Part shown: positions 17,070-25,656 of the stretch, one piece after another
Layout of the letters: each line of letters opens with the position of its first letter
Numbering within the stretch: the stretch's first letter is position 1
Assembly (NCBI GenBank): GCA_002238605.1
Contig: MPMR01000009.1
Location: 91,340-155,339, forward strand
From: BD2-11 clade cluster bacterium bin43
Lineage (GTDB): Bacteria; Gemmatimonadota; Gemmatimonadetes; Longimicrobiales; Gaopeijiaceae
DNA: 64,000 bases
Reading direction: 5' to 3'
Program-made: the position numbers and the translations under genes
Notes under the pieces: generated by a model
The model's database searches: none
The model's input: the letters and a program-made list of their open reading frames with translations, nothing else
Told to the model about the DNA's origin: nothing

Positions 17070-18992
17070 ATGGCTGACGAATCCATGCAGGTGCGGCTCC
17101 CCGACGGAAGCTCCGTCGAGGCGCCGCGCGGAAGCAGCGCCGCCGACATCGCGGCTGGCATCGGACCCGGGCTGGCCCGGGCGGCGCTGGCGGCCGTCGC
17201 CGACGACGAGGTGGTCGACCTGGCCCGGCCGGTATCGCCGGGCGCCGAAGTGCGCATTCTCACCAGCCGGGACGAGGACGCGCTCCCCGTGCTGCGTCAC
17301 TCGGCCGCGCATGTGCTGGCCACTGCGGTGCGCGAGCTGCACCCGACCGCGGGCATCGGCTTCGGCCCCCCGATCGAGGACGGCTTCTACTACGACTTCG
17401 AGGTCGACAAACCCTTCACCCCCGAAGACCTGGAGGCCTTCGAGGCGCGCATGCGCGACATCGTCGCCGCCGACCATCCCTTCGAGCGGCGCCGCATCAG
17501 CAAGGAGGAGGGCAGGGAGCTCTTCGCCGACGATCCCCTCAAGCTCGAGCGGCTGGAGGAACTCGAGGACGACGAGGTGATCACGGTCTACCGGGACGGC
17601 CCTTTCCTGGACCTGTGCCGCGGGCCGCACGTGCCCACCACCGGGAAGGTGAAGCACTTCAAGCTGCTCTCCACGGCGGGCGCGTACTGGAGGGGCGACG
17701 AGAACCGGCAGATGCTCCAGCGCATCTACGGCACCGCCTTTTTCAGCAGGAAGGCGCTGAACCAGCACCTGGAGCGGCTCGCGGAGGCGCGCCGGCGCGA
17801 TCACCGCGTGCTCGGCAAGGAGCTGGACCTGTTCAGCGTCCAGGAGGAAGTGGGGGCCGGGTTCATCCTCTGGCACCCGAACGGGGGTCTGGTGCGGCAC
17901 ACGGTCGAGGAGTTCCTCAAGAGGACCCTGCTCGAACACGGGTACGACCTGGTGTACAGCCCGCACGTCGCGCGCGAGCAGCTGTACGAGACGTCGGGGC
18001 ACCTGGAAGTCTTCAGCGAAGACATGTTTCCCGCGATGGACGACGAGGGGAACCGGTTCCGCATGAAGCCCATGAACTGTCCGCATCATTTCATGATCTA
18101 CCGGTCGGGCAGCCGGTCGTACCGGGATCTGCCGCTGCGTTACGCGGAACTCGGCACCTGCTACCGCTACGAGCGCGCGGGCGCCCTGCATGGAATGCTC
18201 CGTGTGCGGGGCTTCACGCAGGATGACGCCCATATCTTCGTGCGCGAGGACCAGATCAGCGGCGAATACCATCGCATGCTGGATCTGCTGGAGTACCTGC
18301 TGGGCGTCTTCGGCTACGAGTTCGAGGTGGCGCTCTCGACGCGTCCCGAGAAGGCGATCGGCGACCCCGCGGTCTACGACGACGCGGTGGGCACGCTCGC
18401 CGCCGTGCTCGAGGAGCGCGGGCAGGACTACGAGGTCGACGAGGGCGGAGGCGCGTTCTATGGTCCCAAGGTGGACATCCTGCTCGTGGACGCGCTCGGG
18501 CGGAAGTGGCAGGGCCCGACCTTCCAGCTCGACTTTCTGATGCCGCAGCGCTTCGGCCTCGACTACGTGGGCAGCGACAACCAGCGCCACAACGTGGTGG
18601 TGATCCACCGCACCATGCTGGGGTCGATGGAGCGCTTCATCGGCGGGCTGGTGGAGCATTACGCGGGCGCCTTCCCGGTGTGGCTGGCGCCGGAGCAGGT
18701 GCGCGTCCTTCCCGTCTCCGAGGTGTGGAGCGAGAGCGCCCGCGAGCTGGTCGATCAGCTGCGGGCGAAGGGGGTGCGCGCCCGCCTGCACGATCAGGAC
18801 ACCCTCGGGTACCGCATCCGTGACGCGGAGGTGAAGAAGGTGCCCTACATGGGGGTGGTGGGGAAGCGCGAAGCCGAGGCGGGAACGGTGGCGGTCCGCC
18901 GGCGGGGCGCAGGAAAGAAGCAGGTGGTCATGGAACGCGAGGCGTTCGCCGCGCAGGTCGCCGAAGACATCCGCACGCGAACGCGCTGGTAG
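17070..18992 (+). CDS. thrS: threonine--tRNA ligase
   Basis: ThrRS charges tRNA-Thr. The 640-residue protein has the full bacterial layout: TGS domain (about 1-65), the second editing domain with HSAAHVLATAV, the class II catalytic core, and an anticodon-binding domain ending near 640. Class II motif 2 is seen as RYAELGTCYRYERAGALHG and motif 3 as GSMERFIGGLVEHYAG. Zinc ligands are visible as MNCPHH, DDAHIF and VIHRTM. The start MADESMQVRLPDGSS is typical. The gene appears monocistronic. Confidence 0.97.
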   Translation: MADESMQVRLPDGSSVEAPRGSSAADIAAGIGPGLARAALAAVADDEVVDLARPVSPGAEVRILTSRDEDALPVLRHSAAHVLATAVRELHPTAGIGFGPPIEDGFYYDFEVDKPFTPEDLEAFEARMRDIVAADHPFERRRISKEEGRELFADDPLKLERLEELEDDEVITVYRDGPFLDLCRGPHVPTTGKVKHFKLLSTAGAYWRGDENRQMLQRIYGTAFFSRKALNQHLERLAEARRRDHRVLGKELDLFSVQEEVGAGFILWHPNGGLVRHTVEEFLKRTLLEHGYDLVYSPHVAREQLYETSGHLEVFSEDMFPAMDDEGNRFRMKPMNCPHHFMIYRSGSRSYRDLPLRYAELGTCYRYERAGALHGMLRVRGFTQDDAHIFVREDQISGEYHRMLDLLEYLLGVFGYEFEVALSTRPEKAIGDPAVYDDAVGTLAAVLEERGQDYEVDEGGGAFYGPKVDILLVDALGRKWQGPTFQLDFLMPQRFGLDYVGSDNQRHNVVVIHRTMLGSMERFIGGLVEHYAGAFPVWLAPEQVRVLPVSEVWSESARELVDQLRAKGVRARLHDQDTLGYRIRDAEVKKVPYMGVVGKREAEAGTVAVRRRGAGKKQVVMEREAFAAQVAEDIRTRTRW

Positions 18993-19148
18993 GGCGTTCG
19001 CCCATCTTCCGAGCCTGTGGTGGCCGGCTGACGGGCCGGGCACGCTGACAGGCCACGACGGTCCTCCGAGAGCACATCCGTTCGACCGGCGCGGCCCCGA
19101 CCGCCAGCACAATCGTGGTCCGGGGTGTCGATTAATGGCCCTATCGAT

Positions 19149-19206
19149 CACCTCCGAGGTGTTCGAGTCCCCGCCGGAGGTGTCTGTCCCACCTCTGTCC
19201 GGAGGA
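19149..19206 (+). promoter_or_regulatory. leader of the first susC with pairing CACCTC/GAGGTG segments
   Basis: The 5' leader carries CACCTC-C-GAGGTG (19149-19161), then GAGGTG (19177-19182) that can pair with CACCTC (19190-19195), followed by the ribosome site GGAGGA (19201-19206). The CACCTC segments resemble anti-Shine-Dalgarno sequence and could hide the ribosome site in alternative folds. Function is inferred only. Confidence 0.35.
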
Positions 19207-19212
19207 CTGCTC

Positions 19213-22191
19213 ATGGGCTCTCGTATCGTTGTATTCCAACCCCCAGGCGCGGCTGTCGCGCTCCTTGCCCTCCTGTTCGCCCCCGCCGCCGGGGTCGCCG
19301 CGCAGGGAACCGGCACGGTCACCGGAACGGTGGTCGACGGCCGCACCCTGCAACGGATGTCCGTCGTCCAGGTGGACATCCCGACGCTGGAGATCGGGGG
19401 GCTGACCCAGGCCAACGGTCAGTTCCTGCTCCTCAACGTTCCGGCCGGCACGCACCAGTTGCGGGCGACGCGGATCGGGTTCCGCACCGCCACCGTGCAG
19501 ATCGAGGTGACCGGCGGCCAGACGACCCAGATCGAGGTCAACCTCACGGCCGAAGCCCTCGCTCTCGACGAGGTGGTGGTCACGGGCACCGCGGGCGGCA
19601 CCCGGCAGCGCGCGCTCGGCAACGCCATGGCCCGCGTGGAGGCCGCCGACGTGGCGGAAGTCGCGCCGATCAACACCATGCAGGACCTGCTGCAGGGACG
19701 CGAGGCGGGCGTTGGTTTCAAGCGCGTGTCGGGCAACGTCGGCACCGGATCGCCCATCCGCATCCGCGGATATACCAGCCTGAACGTCGGCAACAACCCG
19801 CTCATCTACGTGGACGGCATCCGGGTCGACAACGAGACCCAGGCCGGGCCGAGCCTGCGCGACGGCCGCCAGGTGAGCAAGCTCGACGACATCAACCCCG
19901 AGGACATCGAGCGCATCGAGGTCATCAAGGGCCCGTCGGCCGCGACCCTGTACGGCACCGAGGCCTCCAACGGCGTCATCAACATCATCACCAAGCGCGG
20001 CGTCGAAGGCGCGCCCCAGTTCGACCTGACCATCAAGCAGGGCGCCACCTGGCTGCCCAACGCGCGGGATCAGGTCAACACGGCCTACGGCAAGGACGCC
20101 TCGGGCAACATCATCTCCTTCAACATCTGGGATCAGGAAAGGGACGCCGGCCGCCAGTTCTTCACCACGGGCCACTCCCAGGGTTATGCGCTCAGCATGA
20201 GGGGCGGCACGGAACGGGTGCGCTACTATCTGGCGACCGACTGGGACGACCAGACCGGCATCGTCCACTACAACTGGAACAAGGTCTTCAACACGCGCGC
20301 GAACGTCTCCGTGGTGCCGCACGAGTCGCTCCAGATCGACATGAGCACGGGCTACGTGAACGGCACCACCAGCTTCATGCAGCAGAGGACCTCGTGGGGC
20401 GTCTGGGAGCAGGCGCAGTGGTCGACCCCGGAGGGGGTGGACACCCGCCTGAGGGGCTTCCTGCGCGCCCGCCCGGAGTCCATCGAGGAGGTCGAAGCGA
20501 CGCGCGACAACTCGCGCTTCATCGGCAGCCTCACCCTCAACCACACCCCCTTCGACTGGCTGACCCACCGGGCCGTGATCGGGCTGGACCAGGCCCACGA
20601 GGAGAACCGCAGGCTCTTCCCGCGCCACCCGACCGGAGCGCAGCACGACTTCGGCGGCCTGTCCCTGGGCGACGTGGTCGTCGAGCGGCCGTACACCCGC
20701 TACATCACCTTCGACTATGCTGCGACCGGAACGGTCAACGTAAGCGACTTCGCTCTGAAGACTTCGGTGGGGGCACAGTACTATGCCAAGCAGCTGGAGA
20801 CCGTGATCAGCACCGGCAAGACCTTTCCGGCCCCTGCAATCACCTCGCTTGCCGGCGCGGCCAGCACGACCGCGACCGAGGATTTTGTCCAGAACAAGAC
20901 CATGGGCGCCTACGTTCAGCAGGAGATCGGCTACCAGGACCGCATCTTCGTCACCGGCGCCATCCGGGGCGACGACAACTCCGCCTTCGGCGCCGACTTC
21001 GACGCCGCCATCTATCCGAAGCTCTCCGGCACCTGGGTACTCAGTGAAGAGGAGTTTTTCGATGTCGACTGGGTGACCTCGCTCAGGCTGCGGAGCGCAT
21101 GGGGCAAGGCAGGCCAGCAGCCCGACGTGTTCGCCGCGGTGCGGCTCTATGAGCCGGCGGTCGGCCCGGCCTCCCAGGCCGCGGTCACCCCGGACGAAGT
21201 GGGCAACCCGGAACTGGGCCCCGAAGTCAGCACGGAGATCGAGGCCGGATTCGACGCCGGTCTGTTCGACGATCGTCTGCTGGCGCAGATCACCTACTAC
21301 CAGCAGGACATCCGGGATGCGCTGGTGTCCCTGCCCGTGGCGCCCAGCCGCGGCTTCCCCGGCTCCCAGTCCGTGAACCTGGGGCACCTGAAGAACTGGG
21401 GCTGGGAGGTCAACCTCAACGGGCGCATCCTCGACGGCGACGCCTTCGCCGTGGACCTGGGCGCGAACCTGTCGCACAACCAGAACCGCGTGGAGGACGT
21501 CGGCGACCTGCCACCGACCAACACGCTGCGTGAAGGCTTCCCCTTCCCGGCCATCTTCGACGAGCTGGCGGTGGGCGCCCAGATCGACCCCGCCACTGGA
21601 CGGCTCATCAAGTCGTCGATCATGTGCGACAGCGGCACCGGCACCAACGGCTGGGAGCAGGGAGGGCCGCCGGCGCCGTGCAACAGCCGCATGGAAGTCT
21701 TCTACGGACCTCTGCAGATGCCGTGGGAGATGGGCTACAACATGACCTTCACCTTCTTCAACAACCTCAGGCTCTATGCCCTGGTCGAGCACCGGATCGG
21801 GGGCTACGCGACATCGACGGACGTCTCCTGCAAACACACCTGTTTCCAGACCTCGCTCGCGGCCAATGAGCGGACCAATCCGCTCTTCCTGGCGCACGCC
21901 GACGAGAACTTCGGGACCGGGGCCATTTACAACGGAGGCTTTGCCCGGCTGCGCGAGATCAGCGCCAACTACCGGCTGCCCCAGTCGCTGGTGGAACGCT
22001 CGGGAGCCACGCGGGCGTCGCTGAGCGTGGGAGCGCGCAACCTGGCGGTGCTCTGGGTGGCCCAACCGGACATCTGGGGTGAGCCGATCCACGATCCGGA
22101 GGCCCGACGCAGCGCGGACACCAACACCGGCTCCAACTCGAACGTGCCGCCCACCGCGTCGTTCAACCTGACCATGCGGGTCACGTTCTGA
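19213..22191 (+). CDS. SusC/RagA-family TonB-dependent outer-membrane transporter (first copy)
   Basis: This outer-membrane channel would import a substrate captured by its SusD partner, powered by TonB. The 992-residue protein has a signal peptide ending near VAAQG, a carboxypeptidase-regulatory-like domain (about 30-110), a plug domain with IYVDGIRV, IERIEVIKGPSAATLYGTEA and GVINIITKRG, and a 22-strand-type barrel ending in MRVTF. ATG 19213 was chosen over an earlier start because GGAGG lies seven bases upstream and it gives a clean signal peptide. It is followed at once by its susD. The substrate is unknown; no glycoside hydrolase is nearby. Confidence 0.93.
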   Translation: MGSRIVVFQPPGAAVALLALLFAPAAGVAAQGTGTVTGTVVDGRTLQRMSVVQVDIPTLEIGGLTQANGQFLLLNVPAGTHQLRATRIGFRTATVQIEVTGGQTTQIEVNLTAEALALDEVVVTGTAGGTRQRALGNAMARVEAADVAEVAPINTMQDLLQGREAGVGFKRVSGNVGTGSPIRIRGYTSLNVGNNPLIYVDGIRVDNETQAGPSLRDGRQVSKLDDINPEDIERIEVIKGPSAATLYGTEASNGVINIITKRGVEGAPQFDLTIKQGATWLPNARDQVNTAYGKDASGNIISFNIWDQERDAGRQFFTTGHSQGYALSMRGGTERVRYYLATDWDDQTGIVHYNWNKVFNTRANVSVVPHESLQIDMSTGYVNGTTSFMQQRTSWGVWEQAQWSTPEGVDTRLRGFLRARPESIEEVEATRDNSRFIGSLTLNHTPFDWLTHRAVIGLDQAHEENRRLFPRHPTGAQHDFGGLSLGDVVVERPYTRYITFDYAATGTVNVSDFALKTSVGAQYYAKQLETVISTGKTFPAPAITSLAGAASTTATEDFVQNKTMGAYVQQEIGYQDRIFVTGAIRGDDNSAFGADFDAAIYPKLSGTWVLSEEEFFDVDWVTSLRLRSAWGKAGQQPDVFAAVRLYEPAVGPASQAAVTPDEVGNPELGPEVSTEIEAGFDAGLFDDRLLAQITYYQQDIRDALVSLPVAPSRGFPGSQSVNLGHLKNWGWEVNLNGRILDGDAFAVDLGANLSHNQNRVEDVGDLPPTNTLREGFPFPAIFDELAVGAQIDPATGRLIKSSIMCDSGTGTNGWEQGGPPAPCNSRMEVFYGPLQMPWEMGYNMTFTFFNNLRLYALVEHRIGGYATSTDVSCKHTCFQTSLAANERTNPLFLAHADENFGTGAIYNGGFARLREISANYRLPQSLVERSGATRASLSVGARNLAVLWVAQPDIWGEPIHDPEARRSADTNTGSNSNVPPTASFNLTMRVTF

Positions 22192-22211
22192 TGGGCAAGG
22201 GAGAAAGAGCC

Positions 22212-23549
22212 ATGAAGACAATCAGGAATAGAAAGCGTGTCGCCCGCGGGCGGTTCATGAAGATTTCAGTGCTGGTTCTGGCGGCAACGGCGGCCGGGGC
22301 CTGCGACAGCCTCCTGCAGGTGGAGCTTCCCGGAAACCTCACCGAGGACGGGCTCCTCATCCCGGACATGGCCAATACCATGGTCGTGTCGGCGATCGCC
22401 GACTTCGAATGCTCCTACTCGGACTTTTCCGTGTCCATCGGAGGCCTTGAGGACGCCTACTGGGAGTCCACCGGCTGGTTCACCCGGGCCTGGTCCGAAT
22501 ACCGTATCACTTCCACCAGCGGCAACTGCGGCCAAAGCAACACCAACGCCGGCTTCGCCACCTCCTTCCAGAAGGCCCGCTTCCAGGCGGAGCAGGCCTA
22601 CAGTTCCATCAGCGGATTCGAGGAATCCGTGGCGGACCAGGAGCGGCTGCTTGCGACTGCGGCGCTCTACGCCGGGCTCGTCTACACCGTGTTCGGCGAG
22701 CACTGGTGCGAGAACACCGTGGACGTGGGGCCGCTCATGACGCCGTCCCAGCTGCTGGCCGGCGGCGAAGAGTGGCTCGGTACTGCGATCGGCCACATCA
22801 GCGGCGACTTCGACATCACCGCGGTGACCTCGAGCGCACGCCAGCTGGCGTACCTGGCCAGGGCCCGCAACCGGCTTTCGCAGGGGAATCTCGCGGGCGC
22901 GGCGGCGGATGCGGCCCAGGTTACCGACCCGAACTTCATCGCCTGGGTCACGCGCGACAACTCGGTGCGCAAGCGGTGGAAACAGGTCTACCACATGCTG
23001 AACGAGAACAAGTACGGCACCATCACTCCTCCGGTGATGGTGGACGGAGTCGAGGTGGCGCCCGGATTCCGCAACCTGACCATTGCCGCCGACGGGACTC
23101 AGACGGTGGATGACGGCATGCCCGATCCCCGGGTCCCGGTGGAGAACACCGGTCAGGTGGGCCAGGACGGTGTTACCCCCCACTGGGTCCAGACCAAGTA
23201 CCGCGACCAGGGGTACGACATTCCGCTCGCCGACTGGGCCGAGGCGCAGTTGATCCTGGCGGAGGCCGAGTTCCAGGGCGGAGACGCGGCGTCGGCCCTG
23301 GGCCGGATCAATGCTTTGCGCGACCGGCACGGCCTGCCCCATGCTTCAACCGTGGACATGGATGTCATCGTCGAGGAGCGGCGCCGCGAGATGTTCCTCG
23401 AGGGACGCCACCATGCCGACAAGCTGCGCTACGGGCTGTGGTTCCCGCGTGGCCAGAACTTCAACCACAAGGGAGTGGCCTACGGGCCGACCACGTGCCT
23501 GCCGATCGACGAAACCGAGCTCGAGCTGAACCCCAACACGAGCGGATGA
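22212..23549 (+). CDS. RagB/SusD-family nutrient-binding lipoprotein (first copy)
   Basis: SusD-like proteins sit on the outer membrane and cap the SusC channel. This 445-residue protein has a twin-basic n-region, a lipobox (TAAGACDS, Cys near residue 28) and a SusD-type helical body. Typical features are FQKARFQAEQAYSSI early on, DWAEAQLILAEAEF, ALGRINALRDRHGL and IVEERRREMFLEGRHHADKLRY near the C-terminus. ATG 22212 has AAGGGAGA eight bases upstream; an earlier ATG at 22191 overlaps the susC stop. It forms a tight pair with susC. Confidence 0.9.
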   Translation: MKTIRNRKRVARGRFMKISVLVLAATAAGACDSLLQVELPGNLTEDGLLIPDMANTMVVSAIADFECSYSDFSVSIGGLEDAYWESTGWFTRAWSEYRITSTSGNCGQSNTNAGFATSFQKARFQAEQAYSSISGFEESVADQERLLATAALYAGLVYTVFGEHWCENTVDVGPLMTPSQLLAGGEEWLGTAIGHISGDFDITAVTSSARQLAYLARARNRLSQGNLAGAAADAAQVTDPNFIAWVTRDNSVRKRWKQVYHMLNENKYGTITPPVMVDGVEVAPGFRNLTIAADGTQTVDDGMPDPRVPVENTGQVGQDGVTPHWVQTKYRDQGYDIPLADWAEAQLILAEAEFQGGDAASALGRINALRDRHGLPHASTVDMDVIVEERRREMFLEGRHHADKLRYGLWFPRGQNFNHKGVAYGPTTCLPIDETELELNPNTSG

Positions 23550-24034
23550 CGCCGGCGTTCAGCGCCGGGCGCCCGTCCGGGGAGGTCCCGAAAGGGATCT
23601 CTCCGGGCGGGGGCGGGAGAGGTGTGCCCCGGTGGGCGTTGACCGTGGCGCTTGCAGGCCTCTTCTGCCTCGGTGCGTGTGGGAGAGGTTCGGGTACCGC
23701 GGGAGACGGTCCCGCCCCGGTCCGCGGCACCGGCGACATCACCAGGGAGGAACTCGACCAGGAGGTCTACACCAGCGCGCACCACGCCATCGAGCGGCTT
23801 CGGCGCAGCTGGTTGCGGCGCCGTGGTGCCCGCACCCCGAACAATCCCGATAACCGGCCTTCGGTCTATGTGGACGGTGTGCGGGTCGGGGCAATCGAGG
23901 AGCTGTTCGGCATCAGCGCCGAATACGTCGAGAGGATCTCTCTCCTCTCGCCCACCGACGCCACCACCCGGTTCGGCACCGGTCACGCATCGGGGGCGAT
24001 CGTAATCACCACCCGCAGAGGTCCTCCGGACTAG
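23546..24034 (+). CDS. mini-plug lipoprotein (TonB-plug-like, no barrel), first paralogue
   Basis: This 162-residue protein has a signal peptide with lipobox (LFCLGACG) and a C-terminal half that resembles a TonB-receptor plug without a barrel: VYVDGVRVG, YVERISLLSPTDATTRFGTG and AIVITTRRG. The upstream SusC reads IYVDGIRV and GVINIITKRG in the same places. A conserved middle part reads GDITREELDQ, then RLRRSWLRRR. The ATG overlaps the susD stop (ATGA), so it is coupled to the uptake operon. The 3' end overlaps the convergent paralogue by 29 bases. It may be an accessory envelope protein of SusCD uptake; that role is inferred. Confidence 0.75.
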   Translation: MTPAFSAGRPSGEVPKGISPGGGGRGVPRWALTVALAGLFCLGACGRGSGTAGDGPAPVRGTGDITREELDQEVYTSAHHAIERLRRSWLRRRGARTPNNPDNRPSVYVDGVRVGAIEELFGISAEYVERISLLSPTDATTRFGTGHASGAIVITTRRGPPD

Positions 24035-24494
24035 CCCCCGGCCGCCGGCTGACCACCACGATCGCACCCCACATGTGGCCGGTGCCGTACACCGTGGTCG
24101 CGTCCCGGGCGGAAAGGAACCGGATGAGTTCGACGTCCTGCACGGGAATGGTGCGCAGATCGTCCAGCGACAGGAGCTTCGCCTGGTCGATGTACACGGC
24201 CGGCTCCGGATTCGCGTTCACCAGGGTGGGCGTGCGCCGGTAGAAGAGCCAGGAGGGCCGGAGCTGCTCGACGGCTTCGTAGGCGCTCTCGGAGAGGACC
24301 TGATCCAGTTCGGGGCGCTGGATGTCGCCCTGCGAGCGTCCACCGCGGGACGGTCCCACGTTGCCGACGACGCACGCGGAAGTGAGCGCCACCAGGATCA
24401 ATGGAACGTGGCGCCACCAGTACCGGATTCTCTTCACGTTGCCTGCGGCCATGGCCCGCGCGACGAGTCCCGCTCCTGCCTGTAGGGGTCGCAC
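24006..24494 (-). CDS. mini-plug lipoprotein, second paralogue (convergent)
   Basis: This 162-residue protein is paralogous to the convergent neighbour and has the same length. It has a signal peptide with lipobox (LTSACVVG), then GDIQRPELDQ, LRPSWLFYRR, VYIDQAKLLSLDDL, VELIRFLSARDATTVYGTG and AIVVVSRRP. The VDG of the plug is changed to IDQ. The GTG start follows the cyclophilin stop by two bases, with GGAGGAGG in the end of that gene, so the two are coupled. An inner ATG at 24452 is a weaker alternative. Function is unknown. Confidence 0.72.
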   Translation of the reverse strand: MRPLQAGAGLVARAMAAGNVKRIRYWWRHVPLILVALTSACVVGNVGPSRGGRSQGDIQRPELDQVLSESAYEAVEQLRPSWLFYRRTPTLVNANPEPAVYIDQAKLLSLDDLRTIPVQDVELIRFLSARDATTVYGTGHMWGAIVVVSRRPGASPEDLCGW

Positions 24495-24496
24495 TG

Positions 24497-25378
24497 CTAG
24501 TGTCCTCCTCCGGGCTCGACCGTGGCTTTCGTCAGGCGGTCGAGCATCGGAAACTCGCGGTCGAGATAGTCGTTGCCACCCGCCACGATCGCGCTCTGGT
24601 CACCGCGCCGCAGCCCGCCCCCGGAGTTCTCGCCGTACCCCGTGTAGATGCGGTCCACAATCTCCATCCCCTCCACCACCCGGCCGAAGGGCGGGAAGCC
24701 CTGTGCGTCCAGGCGGCTGTTGTCCACCAGGTTGATGTACACCTGTGTGGTGCGGGTGTGCGGCTCGGTGAAGGCGAAGGCGATGGTTCCGCGCACGTTG
24801 CTGGCCACCACCGCTTCGTCGTCAGAGATCGTCTCGCCGATCCAGGCGGCCGTGACCTCGGGGTCGCCGGCCAGCCCCCACTGGACGATGAAGTCCGGCA
24901 CGGTGCGGTGGAAGCGCGCGTCGTCGTAGTAGCCGTGGCGGACCAGGTTGTAGAAGCGATCCGCCCCGATGGGCGCCCAGGCCCGCACCACCTCGATGGC
25001 GAAGTCGCCCGCGCTGGTCTCGAAGCGGGCGCGGAAGGTGTCGGGGGCGGTTTCGCTCCACACCGGCAGCGTCGGGTCGAGGAGGATCTCGCGGGGGGAG
25101 GCGTTGCCCGCGGCACGGGGTTCATCGCCGGTGGCGAGTGCTTCTCCGGGACCAGCAGGGATGTCGGCCGGAACGCTGGTGGGCTCGTCCGGGTCCTGTT
25201 CGCCCCCAGGCGTGTCCCCCGGCGCGCAGGCCACGGCCAGAAGCCCCGCCAGCGCTGCCGCGCCCCGGACTCGGCCGAGTCTGCGTCCAGCTGCTGCAGC
25301 CACCGGCCACCTCCCGGGTCGGCGTGAATGGGCAGGCGGCAGCCACCCACGACCGCCTTTCTCATTCTGACCACGCAT
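24497..25378 (-). CDS. cyclophilin-type peptidyl-prolyl isomerase lipoprotein
   Basis: Cyclophilins speed cis-trans isomerisation of Xaa-Pro bonds; this one should act in the periplasm. The 293-residue protein has an Arg-rich n-region and lipobox (LLAVACAPG), an acidic Pro-rich linker (about 55-105), then a cyclophilin domain: FETSAGDFAIEV, ADRFYNLVRHGYYDDARFHR, IVQWGLAGDP, RGTIAFAF, TQVYINLVDNSRLD and GFPPFGRVVEGMEIVD. ATG 25378 was chosen because it starts a plausible signal sequence. It heads a two-gene unit with a mini-plug lipoprotein and is divergent from the second susC. Confidence 0.86.
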   Translation of the reverse strand: MRGQNEKGGRGWLPPAHSRRPGRWPVAAAAGRRLGRVRGAAALAGLLAVACAPGDTPGGEQDPDEPTSVPADIPAGPGEALATGDEPRAAGNASPREILLDPTLPVWSETAPDTFRARFETSAGDFAIEVVRAWAPIGADRFYNLVRHGYYDDARFHRTVPDFIVQWGLAGDPEVTAAWIGETISDDEAVVASNVRGTIAFAFTEPHTRTTQVYINLVDNSRLDAQGFPPFGRVVEGMEIVDRIYTGYGENSGGGLRRGDQSAIVAGGNDYLDREFPMLDRLTKATVEPGGGH

Positions 25379-25656
25379 GACGGGCGTGTCCAATCGGGGC
25401 AGGCCGCACTCGTCGCAGTGTCCGGCCCGGCCGGAGGGCTGGCCGCGGCCGCCTGAGCGACCGGATACGGGACGACGATCCGCCCGGCTGCAGGGGGCCT
25501 GCTGGCCGCCGGCTGACCCGGATCGTAGAATCATGGTGGAGGCACGCAGGTTTTCTCATGTACCCCCGCCCGGCAGCTGTTCCCCGCGATCCGTCCCACC
25601 GACGGGTCCACCTCCCGGCGGTTCATCCAGCAGCACCCGCCTCCAGAGGAGTACCC

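Noticed and set aside
16846..17580. A 244-codon plus-strand frame upstream of and across thrS
   Set aside because: Most of it overlaps the TGS and editing domains of thrS out of frame, and the upstream part has no motif.
19141..22221. A 1026-codon minus-strand open frame
   Set aside because: It mirrors the first susC gene, which has clear plug and barrel motifs; the antisense protein has none.
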